A DNA stretch of 64,000 nucleotides from JBBTCX01 sp964494205 (GTDB lineage: Bacteria > Planctomycetota > Phycisphaerae > UBA1845): contig CAZBRD010000002.1 in assembly GCA_964494205.1 (NCBI GenBank), positions 62,001 to 126,000 on the forward strand, in the 5' to 3' direction. Position numbers and translations under genes: made by a program. The stretch's first letter is position 1. Each line of letters starts with the position of its first letter. Under the pieces are notes generated by a model. It was not told the origin of the DNA. It did not search any database and saw only the letters and a list, made by a program, of their open reading frames with translations. Positions 44,226 to 52,823 of the stretch are shown here, in pieces.

Positions 44226-45428
44226 ATGACTAACTATTTCGAGCAACTTTTCAAAAGCAATGTGGACAAGGATAGCAAACTTTATCCGTACACCGTGAAC
44301 AAACAAGTCAAAGCAGCCAACGCCAATCGTGAAGCGTTTGAAAGTTTCAAAGCGATGTCTAACGATTTGACACTAAAGGATATTTGCGAATCGCCAACTC
44401 TAATGAAAGAGTCACTTGGCGACACCTTCAGCGGGTCGGCCAGTCTCGATGGGTTCATTCCGCAAATCTTTGCGGACATAGTGCAACTCGGACAACGTAT
44501 AGGTATCGCACGACGAGACTTTCCTTTTGTTAGCCAAGCGAACAACAACTCTTTCAAAGTCCGTTACCAATGGATGAATGAAAGTTTCGGCACGTATGGT
44601 GAGGGTGACACTCTGTTGCACTCTCAGACACGCAGATTGGCCAAACAGTTGTTCTTTCTGAAACTGGGAGGCAGTTTCCAATGGACACAGGAAATGATTA
44701 ACGATTCGCCAATCTCGGAAGTGTCCAACGATATTGCGATGGGCAATCAGAAGATGGTTCAACTTGAAGATCGTTGTTTGTTTCATCAACTCTTGCACTT
44801 CACCAGTTTGCAATCACCGTTGCCTGAGTTGTCACTCGACTACAACTTCATCCAGATCGATTCGTCTACTGGTGATTCGGGTGATGGACCTTCAGCCAGT
44901 GAGTTGGTGTCAAAGATGCAACAGGCGTATTTGATGTTGTTGACCAGAGAAACCGACACCATTTCGCAAGGCGAATTAAGGTTCTATATTTCGCCAAAGA
45001 GTTATATCAAACTCTGGAACCATCCTGTGCTGCAACAGTACCAGCAATCAGGCACGACAACTCAAATCCTTAAGAGTGATATTCCGCCATTCTTTCAGGT
45101 TCCACACACGATAGCGTCAAGTATCGGCTTCTTCGGTGATGACAATACTTGGCACTATTCAGATTACGACGTGTTGTTGGTCGCAACAGGATGTGCAGCC
45201 ATCAGGACGCGGAGTGATGTCACCATGTCGGCACTCAATTTTCCTGAGAGGGAGACTACAGGCATCGTGATGACGCAAAGACTTATGCCCTATGTCATCA
45301 ACGGTTTCCGCATGGTGCGAATCGGCGAAAGTAATTCACTTCCGATTAAGACGCTGAGCGATGTACGTTATCGCGTTCAGGATCAATCTAAGGTTGATGA
45401 TTCAACACGTTTGGTCACGCTTGGTTAA
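44226..45428 (+). CDS. Major capsid protein, probably HK97 fold
   Basis: 400 residues. An N-terminal Lys/Asp-rich region (about 1-65) could be a delta-domain scaffold. The body has the order expected of HK97-type shells, with FVSQANNNSFKVRYQWMNE, an E-loop-like GEGDTLLHSQTRRL, spine-helix-like MVQLEDRCLFHQLL and a P-domain region ending near VLLVATGCAAIRTRSDV. It is the largest soluble structural product and sits in the usual place. A strong hairpin follows the stop. Confidence 0.7.
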   Translation: MTNYFEQLFKSNVDKDSKLYPYTVNKQVKAANANREAFESFKAMSNDLTLKDICESPTLMKESLGDTFSGSASLDGFIPQIFADIVQLGQRIGIARRDFPFVSQANNNSFKVRYQWMNESFGTYGEGDTLLHSQTRRLAKQLFFLKLGGSFQWTQEMINDSPISEVSNDIAMGNQKMVQLEDRCLFHQLLHFTSLQSPLPELSLDYNFIQIDSSTGDSGDGPSASELVSKMQQAYLMLLTRETDTISQGELRFYISPKSYIKLWNHPVLQQYQQSGTTTQILKSDIPPFFQVPHTIASSIGFFGDDNTWHYSDYDVLLVATGCAAIRTRSDVTMSALNFPERETTGIVMTQRLMPYVINGFRMVRIGESNSLPIKTLSDVRYRVQDQSKVDDSTRLVTLG

Positions 45429-45646
45429 GATTTTGCAGCTGCGCGGATTCGTCGGAGGTTTATTAACTGTTTTCCTTCGACGGATGATCGCGCATTCTCA
45501 AGCCCTTTCCAGTGTTTACCATTCGGCACTGGAAAGGGTCAAACGGCGGATCGGGCACGCTACACGTTCGACTCCTATCAACCGTGTTAGCGTGACCTAC
45601 CCTGCATTCCATCTATCGGATTTGCTCTCAAACTAGAAAGGAAAAC
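45429..45646. promoter_or_regulatory. Hairpins after the capsid gene
   Basis: A perfect 12-bp stem CCCTTTCCAGTG (45503-45514) with its complement (45527-45538) and a 12-base loop. Just upstream a second stem pairs CGTCGGAGG with CCTTCGACG, with one mismatch. No T-run, so they probably protect or process the capsid transcript or attenuate downstream expression instead of fully ending it. Confidence 0.6.
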
Positions 45647-46078
45647 ATGCCCGAAACACCATCAGGTTCACCCATTTACGTCACGGTGAGCGAAGCACTT
45701 GGTTTCGCGAAACTAGCACTAGATGACCATCTTACGATTCAGGATTGCAATCAAGCCATCGAAGCATCAGCGGATGAGACATTCTGGCGAAGTCCCGAAG
45801 AAGAAACGGCACGTTCTCAGCGTGCTCAACCAATGAGAAAGCACGCTCAGCTCAGTCTTTCTGCATATTACATGTACAGCAAATTGGCCGCTCACTTGGC
45901 ACTCAGTTTGCCGCAAAAAGAAACTCTATCGGCTGCTGGCGGTTCTCTTGTTCAGGGCCCAGACAGTCCGACACCAACTGAATACATGTACGGTTTGAAA
46001 GCAATGGCACAGCATTATCTCGATAACTTCGAACGCATCATCAAACAAATTGTTTCCATCGGAGCGACCGTAGGTTGA
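45647..46078 (+). CDS. Probable head-completion protein
   Basis: 143 residues from ATG 45647, with AGAAAGGAAAA upstream. Helical, with VTVSEALGFAKLALDDHLTIQDC and DNFERIIKQIV. Position immediately after the capsid gene and length suit a head-tail adaptor, though no family is recognised. The stop overlaps the next TTG start. Confidence 0.5.
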   Translation: MPETPSGSPIYVTVSEALGFAKLALDDHLTIQDCNQAIEASADETFWRSPEEETARSQRAQPMRKHAQLSLSAYYMYSKLAAHLALSLPQKETLSAAGGSLVQGPDSPTPTEYMYGLKAMAQHYLDNFERIIKQIVSIGATVG

Positions 46079-47262
46079 ACATCAGATACACGCTGAACAA
46101 ACTGACGGATGATGTTTCCGAGTTGCAGCCATCTGAGTTGATAACCAGCACCCAACTCGTCACGTATGTTGGCAGTCAAGACGTTGTATGCCTTCGAATC
46201 GCAAACTTTGGCGACAAAGATGCAACGCTGGACGTAACTTCAATCAGTCCATTCATCAACGTTTCGAGAGACAAACAACGCGGCTACAGCCAAACCCTGA
46301 CGATTAGTGTTGCTGGCCAAAAAGTGAGTGAGTGCGTATTTATCCGTCTCTTGCCGTCAATCGAGATGGCTGAAGTAAACGCATCTACAACACTTAACAT
46401 CGGCAACGATATTTTCACCGTCAATTATTTCGTTGCTGGAGTCAATGAAGGCGAAACGAGTGTCGCGTTCTCGGATCGCTTCTCAACGGAAAAGACGGAT
46501 CAGATCACGAGTCTTATCGAGAAGGCAGGCGACGTGACGCACCTGATTCGCTTTATTCCCAACAACAAACCATTGGCACCAAATCAAACGAAGCGAATGA
46601 GCATCGCAGGTCATTCGTCACTCTACGACGTGGCACAATGGTGTTCACCAGCAAACCCGACAGTCGGATACCGAGCATCACACTTCTACGTGAAAGCGTT
46701 TGTCGGTGCTGAGGAGTTGGTGTCGAACATGCTGCACAACTACGTGACCAACGGACTGGAGTTTGGCGACCATACGCAGATCATCATTCCTGCATCGTTC
46801 GTTGGTTTCTTGAACGGATTCAACGAGAAACGAGTGCTCTTCTATTCTGGATTAACGACGCCACAACTTGCGTTTCAACACACTTGCTGGGCCATCAAGA
46901 GAAACGATGGTTACTATCACCTGTCGAACCTTAAACGCCTCATGTTTTTCAACTCCGTACTTCTTGCATGGTCAGCCGATTTGGTGCGAATCAACGAACC
47001 AGGCGCATCATCTGACGTTGGTTATTTGCCGTGGAACATTCTTTACGGCCTAGATAGAAAGCCTGTCGATTACATCAAACCTTTTGTTCGTGTCCTCGGA
47101 AACTTCGACACCGAAGACCCGTATCAAGTCCCAAGCAGCAGTAGCGATGATCCATATTGTTCGCACGCCTGTGTGAGCGATCAGTTCGCTGAAGGCTTAA
47201 GCATGGCCGTTTGGAACGAAGAAACCCAAGTCGTCGAAATTAAAGGATGGACATCCGCATGA
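46075..47262 (+). CDS. Structural protein of unknown family
   Basis: 395 residues from TTG 46075 (TTGA overlap with the previous gene), with GGAG upstream. The N-terminal 130 residues are beta-rich (LRIANFGDKDATLDVTSISPF, LTISVAGQKVSECVFI) and may form an Ig-like domain. The rest (about 140-395) is aromatic-rich with no family match. It could be a neck, vertex or receptor-binding protein. It is the most likely carrier of the particle's adaptor or attachment function. Confidence 0.5.
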   Translation: MNIRYTLNKLTDDVSELQPSELITSTQLVTYVGSQDVVCLRIANFGDKDATLDVTSISPFINVSRDKQRGYSQTLTISVAGQKVSECVFIRLLPSIEMAEVNASTTLNIGNDIFTVNYFVAGVNEGETSVAFSDRFSTEKTDQITSLIEKAGDVTHLIRFIPNNKPLAPNQTKRMSIAGHSSLYDVAQWCSPANPTVGYRASHFYVKAFVGAEELVSNMLHNYVTNGLEFGDHTQIIIPASFVGFLNGFNEKRVLFYSGLTTPQLAFQHTCWAIKRNDGYYHLSNLKRLMFFNSVLLAWSADLVRINEPGASSDVGYLPWNILYGLDRKPVDYIKPFVRVLGNFDTEDPYQVPSSSSDDPYCSHACVSDQFAEGLSMAVWNEETQVVEIKGWTSA

Positions 47263-48155
47263 GTAGTTTAGCAATAGCAGAAAGCATTATTGATCTTATC
47301 AACACTTACGTGATCGCTCAGCAACCAATCTTGAAGGATATCTGTTGCGCAGAGAATGGTGTTTACTTGCAAAGTACAGAAGCATTTCACGCCGGGGAGT
47401 ATGTTGCGATTCGAGACTTATCGAGCGATGCGAACAACATCGAGATTAGATACATTTCATGCGTCACAGTTCAAGATGAAACGCCTGTACTTCTGTTTGA
47501 TGAAAACGTGACGTGTCATTACGCCAAAGAAACAACCGAGATTTTCAAAGTTTACAACGGCTTGCCCGTCAAAAATGTGTTCATCGGAGACCCAGGTGTC
47601 GTGGGGGAATACCCCTGTGTCATTGTTGAAGTCAACGACATCGAACGCGAACCATTTACGTTGGAATCCATCCAAGAAACTTACTCATGCACCATCATAA
47701 CGAAAATCAGCGGGCTTGATCCCAACAACTCGTATAAAGCGTGTTTATCATTTACTGACGCTTGCGTGAGGGCACTGGAAAAACGGCTCTTTCCTTTGAT
47801 TTCTCCGTACTTTGAAACGACTCTCGCCCATAACGTAGGTAAGTCGGAAAACGTCATAAAGACGACAGAAACGCTTTGTAGAGCAAATCAGATTGTGCTG
47901 GAGGATAGTTACGGCAACCGCAGGATCAACGCCATCGAAAGTCATGAGTCGAACAATGTCTACGTGCTGAAGTTCGCAACAGGAATCGACCTCAGTGAAG
48001 GCGATAAGGTCTTGATTTCGTTGGTCAATACGTTTGATACACGCGTCGGCGAGCATGTTTCATACAATTCTCAAAAAGACGGCGATCTTATTTTGCGCGA
48101 AAGTCAAATCGACTACAGAACAAAACTATTACGAAGGAGGGGAATCAATGGCTGA
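47259..48155 (+). CDS. Unknown structural or connector protein
   Basis: 298 residues from ATG 47259, overlapping the preceding stop by ATGA. The N-terminal 80 residues show a helix then beta strands (SLAIAESIIDLINTYVIAQQPIL; EYVAIRDLSS). FIGDPGVVGEYPCVIVEVND and IITKISGLDPNNSYKACL fall in the middle. The general layout is loosely like tail-completion or tail-terminator proteins, but no match is certain. The stop overlaps the next gene. Confidence 0.5.
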   Translation: MSSLAIAESIIDLINTYVIAQQPILKDICCAENGVYLQSTEAFHAGEYVAIRDLSSDANNIEIRYISCVTVQDETPVLLFDENVTCHYAKETTEIFKVYNGLPVKNVFIGDPGVVGEYPCVIVEVNDIEREPFTLESIQETYSCTIITKISGLDPNNSYKACLSFTDACVRALEKRLFPLISPYFETTLAHNVGKSENVIKTTETLCRANQIVLEDSYGNRRINAIESHESNNVYVLKFATGIDLSEGDKVLISLVNTFDTRVGEHVSYNSQKDGDLILRESQIDYRTKLLRRRGING

Positions 48156-48522
48156 AGCCAAAACAAGGGCACCAATGCCTGAGAACATGACCGAAAAACA
48201 GTTTCGGTCCTACGCCTTTGACGCTCTTTATCAATACATCGACGAAACATTGAAACAAACACGAAGTCTGATACTCCAGTTCTTAGGTGCCATCGTAGCT
48301 TACGACGTGGATGAAAAGACGATCTTTTCTTGGGTGTCGCAACTGTATAACGCCCAACAAACTTTGGAAGCCATCAGAAATGACATCGAAGACTTCGAAA
48401 CGCGCCATCGTCTGAACTGGTGTATAAATCATCTTGCCATGTGCATGCACGTCATCGATCTGAAAGCCATGAACATTTGGCGATTGAGTCCGCTTGACGA
48501 ATCTGACGAAAACAACCAATAA
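48148..48522 (+). CDS. Last gene of the head operon, unknown
   Basis: 124 residues from ATG 48148, with GGAGGGG 8 bases upstream. All-helical, with DALYQYIDETLKQTRSLILQFL and TIFSWVSQLYNAQQTLEAI. No family recognised. It overlaps the previous gene by 8 bases and is followed by a bidirectional terminator. Confidence 0.55.
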   Translation: MAEAKTRAPMPENMTEKQFRSYAFDALYQYIDETLKQTRSLILQFLGAIVAYDVDEKTIFSWVSQLYNAQQTLEAIRNDIEDFETRHRLNWCINHLAMCMHVIDLKAMNIWRLSPLDESDENNQ

Positions 48523-48550
48523 AATAATATTTTTCGCACCCAAAATAAAA

Positions 48551-48592
48551 CCCCGCGTCAATTCGCCTTCACACGCAAGAAGGCGCGCGGGG
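48551..48592. terminator. Compound terminator between convergent operons
   Basis: CCCCGCG (48551-48557) pairs with CGCGGGG (48586-48592), enclosing an inner stem CGCCTTC / GAAGGCG (48564-48570 and 48579-48585). On the reverse strand it is followed by TTTTATTTT, so it clearly ends the primase transcript. It lies 28 bases past the head operon's last stop and may serve both. Confidence 0.85.
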
Positions 48593-48650
48593 TCTAGGTC
48601 GGGCCAACTAATCTAGATACCAAAGTCATATTGTCAAATCCAACTTACCT

Positions 48651-48823
48651 ACAATCTCACAATCTGACAATCTGACTTTTGTAATTGTCTGTTTCAATCA
48701 ATATCATACTGACAGTATTTTACAATCTGACAATATGATGATGTATGAGACCGCAAAGTGTCAGATTGTCAGATTGTGAAGGGTGAAGGGAGACCAAAGT
48801 TGACAATCTGAATTACCAATCTG
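48651..48823. repeat. ACAATCTG iteron cluster, candidate replication origin
   Basis: Octamer ACAATCTG in forward orientation at 48659, 48667, 48722 and 48803, with one-mismatch copies at 48651, 48730 and 48816. It also occurs inverted, as CAGATTGT, at 48762 and 48770. Copies at 48651, 48659 and 48667 are exactly tandem with an 8-base period. The cluster is AT-rich and abuts the 3' end of the primase-helicase gene, the last copies overlapping its final codons. Confidence 0.75.
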
Positions 48824-50792
48824 TCGCCAATAAATTATTTTTATTGGTTTCTTCTTGAACAGCCAATTGTGTCCATGTTTTGCATGTTTTTGACCACGAC
48901 CACAGGTTTGGCAAGTATGCCCACCATTTGTTTTTCGTGACTTGATCGGACAACGCTCCGATATTTTTCTTTGCATTAACATAAACGTCCCATGACACAC
49001 CCTCCGCCTTGACTTGTTTCCAAAGCGCGTCCGAATCCATTTTCCCGCCAGCATTTTGCAACGCCTTCAACACCTTGGTGTCGGCCTCCATTTGATTGCT
49101 CGATTTCTTTTCTTGCTTCCCTTTCACAAACCCAGGGTCCGTTTGGAGCAAGTCATCTGCACTCAAATCTGCAATCGCACCTGAATACACCGCCGTCACA
49201 ATCTCGTTCAGTTTCGCAGGTTTATCTGGAATTGGTTCTTTATGCACAACAATAGAAGCAGCAACGGTTGGCACGTCACCGAGTCCGCTGGCTGTCACCT
49301 TTGCCATGTAATATTTCATTTGATCCTGTGCATCTTTCGAGAAAAAGTAGGCTGCACGACATGCACCAGAAAACGCCATCGAACCCATGATCCGTTCAAC
49401 CGCCGTTTTTCCCGTTCCCTTGTTGATATGATGATTGGCAATGATTGTTATTCCGTAGGTGCCAGCGATCTCGTTTAATGGAAAAAGAATGTCGTAAACA
49501 GCACCATAATCCTTGAAGTCAACCCCACCCAACGACGCCGCCAACGAATCGACAATAACCAATTTGGTTTGCGGGTGTGCTTCCAAGTCACGTCTGAACT
49601 GGTCTAGGTCTTTTTTCAGGTTGACTCGTTGTTTGATTCGGTTCACTTTCGAAAGGTCCGCCCCTGCCAATCGCAACCTTGGACGCCATATTGTCTTGAT
49701 GTCATCTTCAATGTTGAAGTACAGGACTTCCCCAACGGCCGGAGCGTCACCAGCAAAAAACGGAGTGCCTGTCGTTAAACATGATGTGTAGTAATTGCAC
49801 GCCAACGACTTGCCGTTTTTCGGGAAACCAACTTGAAGTGTCAAGGCATTGGCTGGAATGAATCCCTCAATCAACCATGTTACGGGCTCCTCCTTATCAT
49901 CCGCTGCACAAAGGCGGGTCCACGTCGATGAGGGTGCGACAAACTCAATCTTCGGCCCCTTCGCAACTATCGGTTCTGGTTCGTAACTCCCAATGCTCTC
50001 CGCGATTCTCGCGACCTCGTTGTCATGCAAGGGTGGATCGCACCGTGTTTCGTTCTCAACTCTCAACAGTGCAAGAATGCTTTCAGACGTTGCGCCTTTC
50101 TTGCGAACCGCTCCAGCAATTGAGGCAAGGGTACTATTTCGCTCACCCGCTTGTATTTTGGTGCCTGAGGCTATTCCGCCAATCGATTCTGTTTTCCAAT
50201 CCACGTAACTGGACTCAATTTGTTTCGATGCTTGCGGTGTTTTTCTCTGCTTCGCGCCGAAGAACAGATCAACGCACTTCTTTGGCAACTCTGCCAGAAA
50301 CTTAGGCGAATCAGGATCAAAATAATATCGATTGCCCGAAGCGTGCAGACTCGGAGTCATGCAAACACAATGAACTCCGCAAAGAATATCAACTTGCTTG
50401 CCGAAAATCTTCGTCATTGTTTTTAGATTGGGTCGATCGCACGAGTAGAAAAGGTGCCGTCCTCCACCGCCTGAATGCTGCGTGAAAGTTGGAGGTAATT
50501 CCAGATTATGTTCCGACACCAAGTCTAGAAAATCCAGTTCTCCATCCTTTTCAATATCGATAACGACCAAATTGCTCTTGCCACAATGTAGTGCCAACCC
50601 CGCGTCGCTCCATTCCCCGTTGAACCAGTCTTCTAGTTGTGTTTCATCGGTTGTTGCGGCGCTGGTCCAATTCCCGATGTGACACTTGGTTTGTAAATGA
50701 GTCGGTACGACGTGCCAACCTTGTTTCGCATACCACTTTGCGTAATCTAGAATTGTGCGTGATGTTTTGACTTGGCCATTCGTTTCTGACAT
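48813..50792 (-). CDS. Primase-polymerase / RepA-type helicase fusion
   Basis: 659 residues; likely initiates replication of the excised element. The N-terminal archaeo-eukaryotic Prim-Pol domain (about 12-180) shows VVIDIEKDG (Asp79, Glu81), SGGGGRHLFY (His113) and a following VDILCG. A primase-linker domain (about 200-275) precedes a RecA/RepA-like ATPase (about 300-535) with Walker A GFPKNGKS (322-329), Walker B LVIVDS (411-416) and IIANHHINKG. This architecture is usual in satellites and plasmids. The start ATG 50792 has AGGAG 13 bases upstream. Confidence 0.9.
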   Translation of the reverse strand: MSETNGQVKTSRTILDYAKWYAKQGWHVVPTHLQTKCHIGNWTSAATTDETQLEDWFNGEWSDAGLALHCGKSNLVVIDIEKDGELDFLDLVSEHNLELPPTFTQHSGGGGRHLFYSCDRPNLKTMTKIFGKQVDILCGVHCVCMTPSLHASGNRYYFDPDSPKFLAELPKKCVDLFFGAKQRKTPQASKQIESSYVDWKTESIGGIASGTKIQAGERNSTLASIAGAVRKKGATSESILALLRVENETRCDPPLHDNEVARIAESIGSYEPEPIVAKGPKIEFVAPSSTWTRLCAADDKEEPVTWLIEGFIPANALTLQVGFPKNGKSLACNYYTSCLTTGTPFFAGDAPAVGEVLYFNIEDDIKTIWRPRLRLAGADLSKVNRIKQRVNLKKDLDQFRRDLEAHPQTKLVIVDSLAASLGGVDFKDYGAVYDILFPLNEIAGTYGITIIANHHINKGTGKTAVERIMGSMAFSGACRAAYFFSKDAQDQMKYYMAKVTASGLGDVPTVAASIVVHKEPIPDKPAKLNEIVTAVYSGAIADLSADDLLQTDPGFVKGKQEKKSSNQMEADTKVLKALQNAGGKMDSDALWKQVKAEGVSWDVYVNAKKNIGALSDQVTKNKWWAYLPNLWSWSKTCKTWTQLAVQEETNKNNLLATDW

Positions 50793-50796
50793 GCTT

Positions 50797-50953
50797 GTTA
50801 TTAACTCCTCATATAAAGGGTGCGGGCCGTTCGCTGGTTAGGCGAGTCGGCCCTGAAGTTAATAACACACTGTAGAGAGCGATCAGCTCATATTATTGCG
50901 ATGTGAATAACGTGCGACGAGCACTATTATATAGACTAACCAATGTTATTAAC
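50797..50953 (-). promoter_or_regulatory. Primase promoter with three GTTATTAAC operators
   Basis: GTTATTAAC occurs at 50797-50805 and 50945-50953, and its complement at 50858-50866. On the reverse strand TATAAT lies at 50931-50926. The outer operator covers the expected -35 position about 17 bases upstream. A GGGCCG/CGGCCC hairpin stands in the leader (about 50825-50854). The layout suggests repressor control of replication. Confidence 0.62.
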
Positions 50954-51022
50954 CTCTTACCCATAACCTACATATATATTATACAAGAATTGCAACCAAT
51001 CCTGCTCGATTGACGCAATTAT

Positions 51023-51232
51023 TTATTGCCATTGGCTTTGCGGCTTATCAACCCAAAAGCAAAACGGCACGTTATCATCCCAGCAATCAGATGCTGGCAA
51101 CCATTCAGGTCGATGATAGTCTGCCCATGAGCTACCGTATGCTTTATCAGGTAGACTCCACGGCCATTGGCCGGGGTGAATAAAGCATGATTGTGGCAGT
51201 GGATATAGCTTCTGTCGTTTTCTGTTTCGCAT
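51023..51232 (-). CDS. Small uncharacterised protein
   Basis: 69 residues from ATG 51232, or 78 from GTG 51259. Trp- and Pro-rich (WPWSLPDKAYGSSWADYHRPEWLP, ending QSQWQ). No family recognised and no clear ribosome site, so the gene is tentative. It is followed on the same strand by the primase region. Confidence 0.35.
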   Translation of the reverse strand: MRNRKRQKLYPLPQSCFIHPGQWPWSLPDKAYGSSWADYHRPEWLPASDCWDDNVPFCFWVDKPQSQWQ

Positions 51233-51272
51233 CTTTAGTTTGTCCTGTTTATGTCTCACTCGTTGGTTTGCA

Positions 51273-51509
51273 TTACTGCAAATGCACCGGTAGCTCCAAT
51301 CGGACTTTCAACCAGCAACATTTCTTGTATTTCTTCCCACTCTTGCATGGACAAAGGTCATTTTTACCCTGCTTACGTTTTTGCAAGCTTTCTTGTGTCG
51401 CGTATTTGGGCGCATGGTTGCCGCATGATCGCGATTTAGGTATTGAATCTGATCGCATGGTTGTTTTCTTTCTGGCAAAATCACAGGCAACCGCAACGCG
51501 ACCGCGCAA
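51273..51509 (-). CDS. SEC-C motif small protein
   Basis: 78 residues from TTG 51509, or 61 from ATG 51458. The C-terminal half holds LCPCKSGKKYKKCC, the SEC-C zinc motif (CxC...CC) in which the usual CPCGSG has Lys for the first Gly. SEC-C modules occur in SecA and in many small nucleic-acid- or protein-associated proteins. The start is uncertain. Confidence 0.6.
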   Translation of the reverse strand: MRGRVAVACDFARKKTTMRSDSIPKSRSCGNHAPKYATQESLQKRKQGKNDLCPCKSGKKYKKCCWLKVRLELPVHLQ

Positions 51510-51516
51510 TCATGTA

Positions 51517-51906
51517 ACGCAGCGGTTGCCTGTTGGAGCAATGACCTTAGTTGTTACTTGGCTTTCGTCCTGAAATGCCTTCATCAAAACGGTAAGACTG
51601 GAACAAGTGGTATGCAAATGAAAAACTACGTATTCCCAAATAATTATTATGTTGTATCAAAACTAGGTGAAATGACGGCGCTACAGGCAACCACAAGTGA
51701 AATCCACCGTCAAGCAAATTGACAGAAATCTTTTTTGGTCGTTCAATAGCGAGTAGAGGAGTAGCACGATTTCGCAGTAATTAGTTCTTTGGACGCGTTG
51801 TGCCGTTTGGCGTACCATGGCGCGGACTTGTTCCCGAACATCCAGTTGGGTAACATTCCCGTCGATGGACCTCCGCGAATCCATCGGCACTCGAAAGGAG
51901 AAGTAC
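51517..51906. other. AT-rich gap before the cargo lipoprotein
   Basis: About 390 bases without a firmly supported gene. A 36-codon frame starts at 51612 but has no ribosome site. The lipoprotein promoter presumably lies here. Confidence 0.4.
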
Positions 51907-52614
51907 ATGTCCAGAATTAGAGCACTCGTCTACATGACTCTCGGACTCGCTTTCGTCCCTTCGATTGGCTGCAAAGACAAGGAGGCAGAGCGACGAATCG
52001 CCGAACTTGAACGAAAGCTCCAGGAAAATGAGGACGAGCAAAAAACGAAGGAAAGCGATCCCAAAACGCCTAGCAAGGCGAACTTTGAGAAGGTCATACG
52101 TAATGAGATGTCGAATAGTCGACACGTTCTGATCCAATCGCGTGGGGGCTTGGGGAATGCGGGTCGCAAATGCGAGTTCCGCGAGTTTGTCGAGGCAATG
52201 AAGGCAGTTGGCATAGTCGGGTACATCGACAAAGCTCAGCCTAAACGGGGATTTGGGGTTATGCCCGACTGGCGCGTGTTCTTCGAGCCTCAAGGGACGC
52301 AGTCTGTTTATGAGGATGACCTCGCGGTGGTACTTGGGTATCCCGATCCTAACAGTATCGAGGTAGTTCGTTTTTCGGAACCCACAGCGGCAATGGGACG
52401 CACAGTAGCGGAGGTAGAATACACGTTTCAATGGCGCTTGGCTGAGACTTTTTCGATCGGCGATGAGCGAAGCAAGGTTTTCCAAAAGGCAATGGAAGAG
52501 GGGGGGGTTCTTTCTCTCGATGTTTCCCAACGGGAGAATGAGAAGGTGATTTTTGTGCTGTATAGCGATGGCTGGAAGGGGGAAATCAAGCCCCAGAGGT
52601 ACGAGCAAAAGTAA
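51907..52614 (+). CDS. Cargo lipoprotein
   Basis: 235 residues from ATG 51907, with GGAG 6 bases upstream. The signal has lipobox FVPSIGC (Cys22), then a Lys/Glu coiled coil (about 25-65) and a soluble domain (about 75-235) with MPDWRVFFEPQG and VEYTFQWRLAE. It is the last gene before attR and separate from the particle genes, a usual place for cargo expressed in the host. No family recognised; a surface-exclusion or host-fitness role is possible. Confidence 0.65.
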   Translation: MSRIRALVYMTLGLAFVPSIGCKDKEAERRIAELERKLQENEDEQKTKESDPKTPSKANFEKVIRNEMSNSRHVLIQSRGGLGNAGRKCEFREFVEAMKAVGIVGYIDKAQPKRGFGVMPDWRVFFEPQGTQSVYEDDLAVVLGYPDPNSIEVVRFSEPTAAMGRTVAEVEYTFQWRLAETFSIGDERSKVFQKAMEEGGVLSLDVSQRENEKVIFVLYSDGWKGEIKPQRYEQK

Positions 52615-52659
52615 TACTCGCATCGCGGAAGAGCGAGCGTCCGTTCACTGTGCCTCAAC

Positions 52660-52770
52660 GTGACACACATTGTGTCACAACTATTGCTGAAACCTAGTGG
52701 CGTAGTAATTTCACTAACATTGGGGTAATACGGAATGACATTAGGGGTGACAGTGGGACCGATAATATCC
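52660..52770. promoter_or_regulatory. Right-end arm-type repeats
   Basis: Motifs related to the left-end TTGACATTAGG occur in the same orientation: ACTAACATTGGGG (near 52713), ATGACATTAGGGG (near 52736) and GTGACAGTGGGA (near 52748). A 7-bp inverted repeat GTGACAC-N5-GTGTCAC lies at 52660-52678. Both element ends thus carry the same short repeat, as expected for integrase arm-binding sites. Confidence 0.6.
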
Positions 52771-52772
52771 AA

Positions 52773-52823
52773 TGGGGTGTATGCTAAAGAGTTGCATCTC
52801 TATTTTCGATTCCTAGCACCCCA
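52773..52823 (+). other. tRNA-like acceptor mimic at attR
   Basis: TGGGGTG (52773-52779) can pair with CACCCCA (52817-52823), recreating the 7-bp acceptor stem of tRNA-Gln around only 37 bases. A small AGAG/CTCT hairpin lies inside and the T-stem partner is broken. Too short to be a functional tRNA. Confidence 0.55.

Noticed and set aside
51187..51573. Forward 128-codon frame opposite the SEC-C gene
   Set aside because: The reverse frame has a recognisable zinc motif; the forward one has no similarity or ribosome site.
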